Shown: piece after piece, positions 26,184 through 34,568 of the stretch
How positions within the stretch are numbered: the first letter of the stretch is position 1
Layout of the letters: each line of letters begins with the position of its first letter
Source: a virus
Virus record (IMG/VR): IMGVR_UViG_3300034073_004742
Coordinates: 1-64,000 of that record
DNA: 64,000 bases
Direction: 5' to 3' (one strand)
Translations under genes and position numbers: made by a program
Notes under the pieces: generated by a model
What the model was told of the DNA's origin: nothing
Database searches by the model: none
What the model saw: only the letters and a program-made list of their open reading frames with translations

Positions 26184-26874
26184 TATAATATAAACCTATT
26201 TTAAGATTATGATGAGATACTATATATCCAAATATTCTTTCTAAAGAGTGAGTATACGTTCCGTGTTCTTCATTAATTTTATTTTTTTCATTTTTCAGAT
26301 AAGACTCAAGTATCGAATACTGCGGCAGTAATATTTGTTTAAACATATTAGTTTTACTAATAAAGGTTGATCCAGCAAAAAATGGACTATTTTTTAATTT
26401 AGTATAATTTAATTGTAGTAAATTACATAATGTTTTTATTTTATTTATATGTATAGATTTATCATTATTATGTAGTAAATATTTTTTATTTCCTATCATT
26501 CCTATTGTGGGCAATGATAATGTTTTAATAGCGCGATCTACAATAGATGGTTTAAGTAAATGATTTAAATCATATCTCCAATTGGTATTTCCGTATCCCC
26601 ATAAACTTTTTTTACTGTGTGTTTTTATAAAGAATGGTTCGGAGATAGCTTTTAACTGATATAAAAATGGTGCTATATCAGCTCCATAATTTTCATGGAA
26701 ACTTAGAGAATAGTTCCAAGACAAATTAGATAGGTCTTTTAGAATATGAGAAAAATTAGTATTAATACATAATCCTAAATATAATTTTATCTTATATTTT
26801 ATATTTTCAATTAGTTCTTTATACTCGTCCCATAAATCTGTATGATATAGATATAATGCTACAGCAATTTTCAT
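26176..26874 (-). CDS. RgpF-like protein, short paralogue
   Basis: A 232-residue paralogue of the protein at 19824-20783, sharing LYLYHTDLW, ENYGADIAPFL, FIKTHSKKSLWG and HSLERIFGYIV. It is shorter at the C-terminus. It overlaps the triple glycosyltransferase by eight bases and shares one base with the stop of the preceding gene. It probably acts on the same class of glycan. Confidence 0.72.
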   Translation of the reverse strand: MKIAVALYLYHTDLWDEYKELIENIKYKIKLYLGLCINTNFSHILKDLSNLSWNYSLSFHENYGADIAPFLYQLKAISEPFFIKTHSKKSLWGYGNTNWRYDLNHLLKPSIVDRAIKTLSLPTIGMIGNKKYLLHNNDKSIHINKIKTLCNLLQLNYTKLKNSPFFAGSTFISKTNMFKQILLPQYSILESYLKNEKNKINEEHGTYTHSLERIFGYIVSHHNLKIGLYYND

Positions 26875-28451
26875 TACTGGTTAGTTGGTGTTTGGGTAAT
26901 TGTTGGTGTTAATGTGGTGGTAGATGTTGGGGTTATTGTGGGTGTTAATGTGACGGTGGGTGTTGGGGTGGAAGTTTTTGTTACTGATGGAGTAGGAGTT
27001 TGTGATACATTCGGCATTTCTTTTACTAACATAATTTTATCATTGATACGTCCTTCTAAAATAAAACCCTTATATAATACTTTGATGTCATCATTACTAT
27101 AAATATTAGGATTATATTGTAGTTGTCCAATTTTAAATGTATCACATAGAGCTTTAGTAGAAGTAGGAGTTGGAGTATATGTTGGTGTTGGTGTTGGCGT
27201 GTGAGAGGATGTAAAGCTTACTGTGGGTGTTGGTGTTTGAGTTCTAGTAACCGTTCTAGTGGGTGTTTTTGTAGGTGTACGAGTAGGAGTTGATGTTTTT
27301 GTTTGAGTCGGAGTTTGAGTATTTGTAACAGAAGGCGTGAGTGTGGGTGTTGGGGTAGCGCTTGCTGTAAGAGTTGTTGTTGTGGTTAATGTTGGTGTAC
27401 AAGATGGAGTTAAGGATGGGGTTGTTGAAGGAGTGGGCGTTGGACTACTTGTTATACTTGGTGTGGGTGTTGGGCTAAGACATGCTCCAGGACTACCAAA
27501 AGTATTGTTTGCTATTCCATTATTAACATTAACTGTTATAGAGTATGGTTCTGTGTCGCTTTGTGTAGCATATAGCCAATATCCACCTGTTCCATTTTTT
27601 GTTGGATCATAATAGGCTGCTTTTACCCACTCATCACGATCAGGAATCCAATAATATGTTTTATTTGAGGCTGTTGGTTTAACAAGAGGATTAGTGAAAT
27701 TAAGAGAATATACCCCTGTTTCTGTCGAATTTACTGCTAGGCCACCGCTGTTAGGCTTGCTATTACTTAACCAATTAATATATCTAGCCGCGCTATACCA
27801 GTTAACAAAATTAACTGGTTTTTTAGCCATATTATCTTTAACAGTATATACTATAGGATTAGTACCTGTTACTACTATACCACCTCGAATATTTGTGGTC
27901 ATAGAACCTATATATGGCCATATACTATTAGCTGGTACCGCCAAAGCATTATTTAAAGCAGGAACTCTTGCCACATTATTTAAAAATAAGACATATTCTT
28001 CATTTGTTATAGTAAATTTAGATATTTTATATTCATAATTAACTTGTCCAAGATCATCTCCATAATGATTTCTATTTGTGTCTCCAATATTAGAACCAGA
28101 TACTGTTACAAAGTTACTATCTGAGATACCAGAATTTGCACAAACTCTAAATCCGAATCCTGGTCCTGTGTTTCTTATATCTATAGTGAAACCATCGATA
28201 CTTATTAGGTCTACTAATCTTGAATTATAAGAACCGCCGTAATATAATATGCTTTGCGATGATGGTATTTGATAATCTATAATTTCCCATACATTGCCAT
28301 TTTGATCGAATGTGCCATAAAAACTAGATTTGCCGTTTCCGCCAACACTTGTAATATTACCATTATTATCTATGGTTGATGGCCATAAAGCCGTACTATC
28401 ATAGTTTGCACTATTACAATTTCCTAATACAGAATATTCTGGAACACTCAT
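26874..28451 (-). CDS. Circularly permuted formylglycine-enzyme-like domain with Pro/Thr-rich tail
   Basis: The first 325 residues match a formylglycine-generating-enzyme/SUMF1-type domain, but in swapped order. The part that normally ends the domain (GTFDQNGNVWE ... GFGFRV) comes first, and the part that normally starts it (FTITNEEYVLFLNNV ... PVNFVNWYSAARYINWL ... IPDRDEWVKAAYYDP) follows. A Pro/Thr linker of about 110 residues, a small domain (FKIGQLQYNP ... EGRINDKIMLVKE) and a second Pro/Thr tail finish the 525 residues. No signal peptide is seen. A carbohydrate- or receptor-binding virion protein is likely, by analogy with C-type-lectin-fold phage proteins. Confidence 0.75.
   Translation of the reverse strand: MSVPEYSVLGNCNSANYDSTALWPSTIDNNGNITSVGGNGKSSFYGTFDQNGNVWEIIDYQIPSSQSILYYGGSYNSRLVDLISIDGFTIDIRNTGPGFGFRVCANSGISDSNFVTVSGSNIGDTNRNHYGDDLGQVNYEYKISKFTITNEEYVLFLNNVARVPALNNALAVPANSIWPYIGSMTTNIRGGIVVTGTNPIVYTVKDNMAKKPVNFVNWYSAARYINWLSNSKPNSGGLAVNSTETGVYSLNFTNPLVKPTASNKTYYWIPDRDEWVKAAYYDPTKNGTGGYWLYATQSDTEPYSITVNVNNGIANNTFGSPGACLSPTPTPSITSSPTPTPSTTPSLTPSCTPTLTTTTTLTASATPTPTLTPSVTNTQTPTQTKTSTPTRTPTKTPTRTVTRTQTPTPTVSFTSSHTPTPTPTYTPTPTSTKALCDTFKIGQLQYNPNIYSNDDIKVLYKGFILEGRINDKIMLVKEMPNVSQTPTPSVTKTSTPTPTVTLTPTITPTSTTTLTPTITQTPTNQ
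26880..27470 (-). repeat. Pro/Thr-rich coding repeats in the permuted-domain protein
   Basis: Two blocks (about 26880-26995 and 27165-27470) encode imperfect TPT, TPTPT and TKTPT repeats. On the plus strand they appear as repeated GGTGTTGG and GGAGTT hexamers. Similar blocks occur in four other genes of the window. Confidence 0.8.
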
Positions 28452-28466
28452 TGATTATCCCGATTT

Positions 28467-28715
28467 TTATTTATTAACAAATTTATTATATAATATAAGG
28501 CTTAATATGCCACCAGCCACGCCCATAAATATTCCTGATGGACTCAAACTATCATATGTTCCTAAAATATAAAGTATTGCGCCTCCCATATACGAGCCAG
28601 CAACACCAAGAGCAACAGTTTGAAAAAAACCTAATCGTAAATTAATAGGAACTATAGCTTTTGCTAAAGAACCAACAAATAAACCATAAACTATCCATAT
28701 AAGCAGATTAAACAT
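28467..28715 (-). CDS. GlsB/YeaQ/YmgE-type small membrane protein
   Basis: An 82-residue protein with three hydrophobic helices and a Gly pattern (WIVYGLFVGSLAKAI, GVAGSYMGGAI, GVAGGILSLILY) typical of the transglycosylase-associated GlsB/YeaQ family. In bacteria these are stress-related inner-membrane proteins. In a phage it may alter the host membrane or support lysis; no direct evidence. Confidence 0.7.
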   Translation of the reverse strand: MFNLLIWIVYGLFVGSLAKAIVPINLRLGFFQTVALGVAGSYMGGAILYILGTYDSLSPSGIFMGVAGGILSLILYNKFVNK

Positions 28716-29097
28716 TGGTAGCCTCCAGAAGTGTTAAGGATTCGTTATCATCGAGATTCTTACCAACTTCCATGATGGCATTTTTTAAACTAACTCCGTA
28801 TTGTTGATATTGTTTTTTGCTCAAGTGTTGTTTTAATATTTTATTTAGTCTATAATTATTTAACCAGCTATCTTTAATAGTTAAATTAACTATAGTATGT
28901 CTTAAGTCTAAAGCTTCACTCATTTTATCGTTCTTGCGTCTTTTGCTTCTACATTCCTGAATTACTCTTATAAGACTTAGTATAACACCGATTACTATAA
29001 TTATTGTTATAGGATCAAAACCATAGTTATTATTTTTAATGTTTGCTTTGTCTATAACCTTTTGAGCAATACGTTCCAGATTAGGATCTACTTGCAT
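28708..29097 (-). CDS. Hypothetical membrane-anchored protein
   Basis: A 129-residue protein with one hydrophobic helix (ITIIIVIGVILSLI, residues about 27-40) and a basic, helical C-terminal part. It overlaps the GlsB-like gene by eight bases. No family is recognised. Confidence 0.5.
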   Translation of the reverse strand: MQVDPNLERIAQKVIDKANIKNNNYGFDPITIIIVIGVILSLIRVIQECRSKRRKNDKMSEALDLRHTIVNLTIKDSWLNNYRLNKILKQHLSKKQYQQYGVSLKNAIMEVGKNLDDNESLTLLEATNV

Positions 29098-29112
29098 ATT
29101 TTTGTCTTTCTA

Positions 29113-29343
29113 TTAAGGTAAACAATATCCACAATCAACCATTTTGATTCCGTCTCCACTCAAATATTTTCCACTTCCTTTACAAACTGGACACTCTTTT
29201 CTTTTGTATTTTTTAATTGGTTCATTACCTATATGTTTAACTATAGATCCGGATAAAATAACAGGAGCTGTTGATGATCCGTTATATTTTATCGAAGTAA
29301 AAAATAATGATACGAATAAAATTGGTAATATTAATTTATTCAT
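29113..29343 (-). CDS. Small secreted or membrane protein with DnaJ-like zinc motif
   Basis: A 76-residue protein with an N-terminal hydrophobic segment (ILPILFVSLFFTS) and a C-terminal CPVCKGSGKY...CGYC motif like one DnaJ CxxCxGxG zinc finger. It could be exported with a small zinc module outside the membrane. It overlaps the upstream gene by eight bases. Confidence 0.5.
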   Translation of the reverse strand: MNKLILPILFVSLFFTSIKYNGSSTAPVILSGSIVKHIGNEPIKKYKRKECPVCKGSGKYLSGDGIKMVDCGYCLP

Positions 29344-29521
29344 TTTTATCTCTTGGAAATAATCTTTTACGTTTTAATAGTGGTTTTGGAATAGGAGGAA
29401 AAGGATTTATATCATCCAATTTATCTTTTTGTTTAGGTATTATTAGTTTTACTATATTTAGTATAAAATTAAGTATTATACTAATTAGTCTATTTAATGC
29501 TAACTTATCAAAAAAATTCAT
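29336..29521 (-). CDS. Small hydrophobic hypothetical protein
   Basis: A 61-residue protein with an amphipathic or membrane helix (residues about 10-30) and a basic Pro-rich end. It is the first gene after a GGTGTATATT element 23 bases upstream and overlaps the next gene by eight bases, which supports it as a real gene. Confidence 0.45.
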   Translation of the reverse strand: MNFFDKLALNRLISIILNFILNIVKLIIPKQKDKLDDINPFPPIPKPLLKRKRLFPRDKNE

Positions 29522-29544
29522 AAAATAATTCCTTATTATGTAGT

Positions 29545-29554
29545 AATATACACC
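29545..29554 (-). promoter_or_regulatory. Candidate phage promoter element (GGTGTATATT)
   Basis: Minus-strand GGTGTATATT in the 55-base gap after the gene at 29577, ending 23 bases before the start at 29521. It matches the recurring element and would start the transcript for four small membrane-type genes. Confidence 0.5.
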
Positions 29555-29576
29555 AAAGGTTAGGTTACTAAAATAT

Positions 29577-31040
29577 TTAAGAACAACTATAGTTACTATT
29601 TATTGGTCCATTACCATTAACATCGGCAGTAACACATGTTGGATCGGTGTCACTTTGAGTGGCATAATTCCAGTATCCTGCGTTAGTACCGCGGCCTTTG
29701 TAATAAGCCGCTTTGTACCATTCATTTTCACTAGGAATAAAATAGTTAGCATTAACATTACGAGTAATACTCACTCCAGAAGTTGCTCCATTTAGAGTAT
29801 AAGCTCCGTCTTCGGTAGTAGTATTATCTTGGTTTCCAGAGGACTTACCATTATGTAACCAGTTGCAATATCTTGCACAATCAAACCAGCTAACATAAAC
29901 TACGGGTTTGTTCCCCATATTGGTCTTAACGGTGTAGGTATAGCTTCCGCTAGAACCAGATCGAGTTATGCCGCCTCTAGCACCGCTATCCATATTTGTA
30001 TTGTATAAATTGTAAGTATCAGTACTCGCTACTGCGTTAAGAAATTCCGCATACTCACAATTGGTAACATGATATTGAGCAATACTATACACATAGTTTA
30101 CGATTCCATAACCAGTACTATCAGCACTATTATAAACATCACCAACACTAACAAAATATGAAAGAGATAAAGGGTTAAGGGAACTTGCAAGACGAAAACC
30201 GAGGTAGATGTTTTCAACCAACGGGAGGTCTGCGGCACTACTGGAGGACGACACGCTGGACGCGCTGGCGACCCCCCAGTTGCCGCCCCGAGCAACACGA
30301 GACGAGCCTGTAATAGCTTCGGTCCAATTCCACACATTTCCGCTCTGGTCATATGTTCCATAAGCACTTGGCCCGCCATTACTTCCAACGGTTGTAACAT
30401 TACCATCTTGACCATTCCAATCAGCGCAAATGTTAAAATTAGCACTATTGGCCCCTATTGGAAAAGGCGGAAGTGTTGGCGTAGGGGTTATCGTTGTAGT
30501 AGGAGTTGGCGTAATGGTGTTGGTTGGCGTGTTAGTAGGCGTAATGGTGTTGGTTGGCGTGTTAGTAGGCGTAATGGTGTTGGTTGGCGTAATGGTGTTG
30601 GTTGGCGTAATAGTATTGGTTGGCGTAATAGTGTTGGTAGGTGTAATAGTTGAGGTCACTGTATTTGTTGGAGTAACGCTATTTGTTGGAGTAGGAGTAT
30701 TCGTCTCGGTAGTAGTTGGTGTTGCTGTAGGTGTTGATGTAGCCGTATTAGTCGGAGTAACTGTTGGTGTAGCCGTATTAGTCGGAGTAACTGTTGGTGT
30801 AGCCGTATTAGTCGGAGTAACTGTTGGTGTAGCCGTATTAGTCGGAGTAACTGTTGGTGTTGTTGTTGGAGTAATACTACTGGTAGGAGTAACGGTGTTT
30901 GTTGGAGATACCGATGGCGTAACCGACGTTGTCGGGGTAATAGTTGGAGTTGTGCTATTTGTCGGAGTTATACTCGGCGTGATCGTCGGCGTGGGGGAAG
31001 GTATGATAGGACAACATTTAATATTAACAATATTTTTCAT
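29577..31040 (-). CDS. Pro/Thr-stalk protein with circularly permuted formylglycine-enzyme-like head
   Basis: Residues about 15-190 are a Pro/Thr-Asn stalk (repeats such as [10 protein letters not shown]). The rest is a formylglycine-enzyme-like domain in permuted order: [26 protein letters not shown] and the GGNW...GFRLAS segment come first, then [55 protein letters not shown] and [12 protein letters not shown]. The end INSNYSCS would join the domain's beginning in an unpermuted protein. The segment between GNW and GFR is very GC-rich and resembles a hypervariable region. Likely a virion or surface adhesin. Confidence 0.78.
   Translation of the reverse strand: MKNIVNIKCCPIIPSPTPTITPSITPTNSTTPTITPTTSVTPSVSPTNTVTPTSSITPTTTPTVTPTNTATPTVTPTNTATPTVTPTNTATPTVTPTNTATSTPTATPTTTETNTPTPTNSVTPTNTVTSTITPTNTITPTNTITPTNTITPTNTITPTNTPTNTITPTNTPTNTITPTPTTTITPTPTLPPFPIGANSANFNICADWNGQDGNVTTVGSNGGPSAYGTYDQSGNVWNWTEAITGSSRVARGGNWGVASASSVSSSSSAADLPLVENIYLGFRLASSLNPLSLSYFVSVGDVYNSADSTGYGIVNYVYSIAQYHVTNCEYAEFLNAVASTDTYNLYNTNMDSGARGGITRSGSSGSYTYTVKTNMGNKPVVYVSWFDCARYCNWLHNGKSSGNQDNTTTEDGAYTLNGATSGVSITRNVNANYFIPSENEWYKAAYYKGRGTNAGYWNYATQSDTDPTCVTADVNGNGPINSNYSCS
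30190..30310 (-). other. GC-rich segment resembling a diversity-generating variable region
   Basis: This segment encodes the stretch from GGNW to GFRLAS, which is the position diversified in C-type-lectin-fold targets of diversity-generating retroelements. In 30241-30300, 43 of 60 bases are G or C, against an AT-rich surrounding. Many codons are NNC (GTC, GCC, AGC, TCC, GAC, CTC, ATC, TAC), as expected from adenine mutagenesis of AAC codons. No reverse transcriptase or template repeat is seen in the window. Confidence 0.45.
30511..30860 (-). repeat. 30-base in-frame repeats encoding the Pro/Thr stalk
   Basis: A 30-base unit at 30511-30540 recurs exactly at 30541-30570, with shortened copies to 30660. 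A different 30-base unit occurs as three perfect copies at 30751-30840, with partial copies on both sides. Each unit encodes ten residues such as [11 protein letters not shown] very similar unit is found at 40021-40140 in another gene. Confidence 0.85.
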
Positions 31041-31327
31041 GATGATGCTAAAGGAATATTGCTTAATTGTCCTTCTATAGTAGTTAGTCTACTATCCAAT
31101 GTTTGTAATTGAATATTGAGTAATGTAGAAGTTTGTTCTAGTGTGGTATTTAACAGATTGAAAGTATTGATGGAGGGCACGGTGTCAACGGGTTTTGAAT
31201 ACGGAAATTCTACTATAACTAAAGATGGAGGACTAGTGTCTTGATTAATAGCCCATACTTGGTACTCTGGTAATGGAGGTAAACTAAATGGTAGTCCACT
31301 TATACTTATTAGTCTTGGTAAATTCAT
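31037..31327 (-). CDS. Small hypothetical protein with C-terminal coiled coil
   Basis: A 96-residue protein: a Pro-rich first half ([17 protein letters not shown]) and a heptad-like helical end ([20 protein letters not shown]). It overlaps the stalk protein by four bases (ATGA). It might be a chaperone or trimerisation partner of that adhesin, which is inference from position. Confidence 0.5.
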   Translation of the reverse strand: MNLPRLISISGLPFSLPPLPEYQVWAINQDTSPPSLVIVEFPYSKPVDTVPSINTFNLLNTTLEQTSTLLNIQLQTLDSRLTTIEGQLSNIPLASS

Positions 31328-31347
31328 AATAAACTCATATTATATAT

Positions 31348-33294
31348 TTATGAAGATAAATAATCAAAACCATAGTCTGGTAATTTTTGTAATGGAAATC
31401 CATCAAAGTCACTAAAAGCGTATGCTCCATTACCTTTTAACATACCGGCTGCTACATCTGCTTTTATTAAAAATGATCCGTTTGGAATAGTGTCCCATTC
31501 AGGATGTCCTCCAGAGTTCCAACTATTCCCACACCAAACAGCCCTTCCGTTTCTTCTAACATACATAATATGATTAGGAATAGTAGCACAATATATTTTA
31601 CCATTATAAGGTAATAATATTGGTTTTGTTCCATTATGTTCTCTTGGTGTTAGTGAAATTTCTTTTATATTAAGTCTATATTCTTTATGTCTAGTTATAT
31701 TTTTATGACCATTTTTTCCATTATCTCTACCAATACGATCAACCTCTATTATATCTGCGGCTAATCCTATTTTTAGTATTAGTTCTTGCATATCATCTGC
31801 TAGTTTTTTTGAGGATGTATAATAATTAATTTTACCATTAGACCTAGAACCGTCTCCTAGCATCATAGCATCAAAAAATATTTTTTGTTGTCTTGATGAC
31901 AAATTTTTTATATAGTCTGGGATATATTTTTGATGAGCTTTACCATAAATTTTCAATTTATTATATAAGTTTTTGTCATAAGACACCATATTCGAAGAAA
32001 ATCTAAATGGTAGCTTATTTATACAATTTTGTATTATTTCTCTTGATTCTTTTTTATTCTGACTTATACCAACTAATCCATAATATTTAATATCTCCATT
32101 AGACATTACTTTTTTATGATTACAAGTATGTCCTTCAGAAATAAAATATCCTAAAAATTCTAACCATAAGTCCATAGATATAATATTTGAGCCTATTTTT
32201 ATATTCTCGACTTCTTCCCCTTTCCATTTTGCATTTTTTTTAATATGAATATATTTAGGGCAATTTTGTGATTCTATTAATTGCCAAGAATCAATTTTAT
32301 CTAAATCAGAATTTAACTTACCAATATACATATTATGATTATCTGTAACTAATAAATCTACTCCTCTAAAATGATAATGATTTAAATAGCCATTATAATC
32401 ATACTCAAATTTTTGTTGAATTTGTTGCCACTCTAAATAATGATTATTTGGATTTAATGTTGCTAATATGTCAGTGTCTGTTAAGTTTTTAAATAATTTC
32501 CATCCTGTTTTAGTAAGCACTTCAGTATCGTCTGAATAACAACCCCAACTATTTTGTACTAAAAACGCTGGTTCACTACCAGTATCATCACAAGCAATCC
32601 AGGCCATAGCGTGAGCCCAAGAACCTTGTGGTTTAGCAAAACCCTTATTATCTCTTTTATTACTAAAACCATACATACTACAAACACTAATACCATAACC
32701 ATTAGCTAAGGCATCTCGTGCTTCTTCTACTGTTCTTACTAAACTAACAGTTTTTACTTGATGATCATTAGCTAAATCTATAACTTTATCTGGTAGTCCT
32801 CGTCCTCCCCAACCAGCACCTAGCATACCTTGATATTTTGTTAAATCTATAACACCCTTATAATCTTTTCTGACTAAAACTCCACCATACTTACTTACAA
32901 ATTCTGCTGCTCTAGCACAACTCATACCCTGACCACCATGTCCTCTTGCTCCATAAATAGCTTCTGTTGCTCCTCTTGCTATCCATGCTTCTCTATTTCT
33001 CTTAACATCTATTTCTACAGCACGAGTAACATCTACCGCATTACGGGTAGAGTGGCTAACACAGTCACTCGTCACCTGACGCTCATTATATGGATTCTTA
33101 TCAAACTTCAAAACACTTTTGTATGGAGTAGATAGTTTACCCTTGCCTGTCCCAACTATTCTTTTTGCTCCATCACCAAAATAAGCATATTTAGAAACTT
33201 CTAATAAATGATCAAAAATATGCTGTTCCCACAAGCACCCTTGAAATCCATCCTTATAAAGTTTGTATAATTGTTCTGGTGAGTATCTAGCCAT
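31348..33294 (-). CDS. Papain-like (C1) cysteine peptidase interrupted by an intein
   Basis: Without its 339-residue intein the protein is 309 residues. It has a catalytic Cys in SDCVSHS (residue 78), the catalytic His in WAHAMAW (residue 228) and the Asn motif QNSWG (residues 247-251), as in C1 peptidases. The intein splits the Asn motif right after NSWG. There is no signal peptide or propeptide that I can identify. Its place among membrane and holin-like genes suggests a role in virion maturation, host entry or release; the substrate is unknown. Confidence 0.85.
   Translation of the reverse strand: MARYSPEQLYKLYKDGFQGCLWEQHIFDHLLEVSKYAYFGDGAKRIVGTGKGKLSTPYKSVLKFDKNPYNERQVTSDCVSHSTRNAVDVTRAVEIDVKRNREAWIARGATEAIYGARGHGGQGMSCARAAEFVSKYGGVLVRKDYKGVIDLTKYQGMLGAGWGGRGLPDKVIDLANDHQVKTVSLVRTVEEARDALANGYGISVCSMYGFSNKRDNKGFAKPQGSWAHAMAWIACDDTGSEPAFLVQNSWGCYSDDTEVLTKTGWKLFKNLTDTDILATLNPNNHYLEWQQIQQKFEYDYNGYLNHYHFRGVDLLVTDNHNMYIGKLNSDLDKIDSWQLIESQNCPKYIHIKKNAKWKGEEVENIKIGSNIISMDLWLEFLGYFISEGHTCNHKKVMSNGDIKYYGLVGISQNKKESREIIQNCINKLPFRFSSNMVSYDKNLYNKLKIYGKAHQKYIPDYIKNLSSRQQKIFFDAMMLGDGSRSNGKINYYTSSKKLADDMQELILKIGLAADIIEVDRIGRDNGKNGHKNITRHKEYRLNIKEISLTPREHNGTKPILLPYNGKIYCATIPNHIMYVRRNGRAVWCGNSWNSGGHPEWDTIPNGSFLIKADVAAGMLKGNGAYAFSDFDGFPLQKLPDYGFDYLSS
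31525..32541 (-). mobile_element. Class 1 intein with LAGLIDADG endonuclease domain
   Basis: The intein covers residues 252-590 of the peptidase. It starts CYSDDTEVLTKTGW (nucleophile Cys 1), has a VTDNHNMYI block B, endonuclease motifs FLGYFISEGH and FFDAMMLGDG, and ends MYVRRNGRAVWCGN before Ser. The penultimate residue is Gly, not His, as in many phage inteins ending GN/S. Splicing would restore the NSWG active-site motif, so peptidase activity depends on it. Confidence 0.92.
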
Positions 33295-33794
33295 TATTTA
33301 CTACCCTCATAAAAAGCCCATGCTAAACCATTAAAAGCTTCTACGGCCTTTTTCCTAAGTTCAGGATCTAGGGCTACATTATCGTCTCCGATATGCTGTA
33401 CAACAACATAAGTAGCGGCCTGCGTTAGATCAGGATATTTACCCTTAAGATCAAGATTATAAAAAGCTCCAGCTATTTTATTAGCTTCTCTAATTTCATC
33501 GGTATTTTTAATTACTTCATTTTCACCATCTAGTTCTATTAGTCTTGCCAAGTCAGAGAATAATCCGCTTAATTTCACACCATCAACTGATCGATCCGAG
33601 CTTCCGGATTTTAGGATCTCGGTTACTTTTTCACAATTATCCTTTAGTAACGGATCCAACGGAGCTAATACCGATGGAATATGATTTATTGGATTGGTGG
33701 ATAGATTATTTTTAATAACTGGTCCAAGTAATCCGTATGTTAATAATAGTCCTCCAATAACTAGAACTATTATATTGGTATTTTTAATATTCAT
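33294..33794 (-). CDS. Membrane-anchored hypothetical protein
   Basis: I choose the ATG at 33794 (166 residues): AGGAGA lies four bases before it. Residues about 7-28 form one hydrophobic helix, followed by a soluble helical domain with no recognised motif. Its start overlaps the preceding stop as ATGA, and its stop overlaps the peptidase start, so it probably functions with the peptidase. Confidence 0.55.
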   Translation of the reverse strand: MNIKNTNIIVLVIGGLLLTYGLLGPVIKNNLSTNPINHIPSVLAPLDPLLKDNCEKVTEILKSGSSDRSVDGVKLSGLFSDLARLIELDGENEVIKNTDEIREANKIAGAFYNLDLKGKYPDLTQAATYVVVQHIGDDNVALDPELRKKAVEAFNGLAWAFYEGSK

Positions 33795-34126
33795 TTTGTC
33801 TCCTGGCCGCATGTGTTGGGACTAAGATGTGGAAATGCGCTATCTAAAACCTCAACAGCTTTTGGACACTTCATTTTTTCTGCTAAATCCCTAGTATTTT
33901 TCCAACTACTAATTAATTTTAGAAAATCATTATCATTTTTTGCAACAGCAGATTCTGTACTGACTCTGTTTATCAATTTACCAATAAGCCCAGAGACATA
34001 ATCTTTAACTGGTACTAATTTATCCTTAAATAGTACAAATAATATAAGAGCGGCTCCTCCATAAACCATTAGATCTGTTCCTGATAATCTACTACTAAAT
34101 TCTTGAAAACTTTCGGCATAATTCAT
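33791..34126 (-). CDS. Membrane-anchored hypothetical protein
   Basis: A 111-residue protein with a hydrophobic helix (MVYGGAALILFVLF, residues about 20-33) and a helical soluble tail containing two Cys. It forms a translationally coupled pair with the next gene. No family is recognised. Confidence 0.5.
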   Translation of the reverse strand: MNYAESFQEFSSRLSGTDLMVYGGAALILFVLFKDKLVPVKDYVSGLIGKLINRVSTESAVAKNDNDFLKLISSWKNTRDLAEKMKCPKAVEVLDSAFPHLSPNTCGQETK

Positions 34127-34139
34127 AAGATTCGTCCTT

Positions 34140-34568
34140 TCAGACTAGATAATTGTGTTGAACTGTTAATTTTGGTTTAAAAACACCCGCTTCTCTAAAG
34201 ATTTTAACCATACTATCAATTGTTGAACTGACCAAAATCATGAGAAAACTTTTAACATAAGAATGAATGTACCCTTCTATTATGTGCGGCACAACTGGAA
34301 TGTCAACTGCTAAAAATAAGCTATCGTAAAATTTACTAATCATGCTCATAGCTAGCTCTTTTTTTTGTGGACTACTTAAATCCCGACCAATAATTTCTAT
34401 AATTTGAATGATACTAGCTATTGCTAATTGCAATAGTTTCCATGCTTGATCTATTGCAAATCTTTTAATATCCTTATATGATTCTTTTGTTCTACTTATT
34501 AGTTTTTCTACTTCGTTTAGTATTAGTTCTTGGCTTTTTGGTGTTTCTGGACTTTCTTGGTTTGTCAT
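34140..34568 (-). CDS. Helical hypothetical protein
   Basis: The ATG at 34568 (142 residues) has GAGGAG upstream and is preferred over the ATG at 34607. The protein is helical with semi-hydrophobic segments (LLQLAIASIIQIIEII, SFLMILVSSTIDSMV) that may lie on the membrane. It overlaps the holin-like gene by 77 bases in another frame, an unusually long overlap. Confidence 0.5.
   Translation of the reverse strand: MTNQESPETPKSQELILNEVEKLISRTKESYKDIKRFAIDQAWKLLQLAIASIIQIIEIIGRDLSSPQKKELAMSMISKFYDSLFLAVDIPVVPHIIEGYIHSYVKSFLMILVSSTIDSMVKIFREAGVFKPKLTVQHNYLV

Noticed and set aside
30511-30860. Regular 30-base repeats resembling a CRISPR array
   Set aside because: The repeats are directly joined with no unique spacers and are in frame with the Pro/Thr stalk.
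30430-31080. Plus-strand Val/Gly-rich frame opposite the Pro/Thr stalk
   Set aside because: A shadow of the stalk repeat; similar frames occur opposite every Pro/Thr block, and all have biased Val/Gly composition.
31525-32541. Class 3 assignment for the peptidase intein
   Set aside because: It starts with Cys and lacks the block B Trp, although it has Cys in block F; class 1 fits better.
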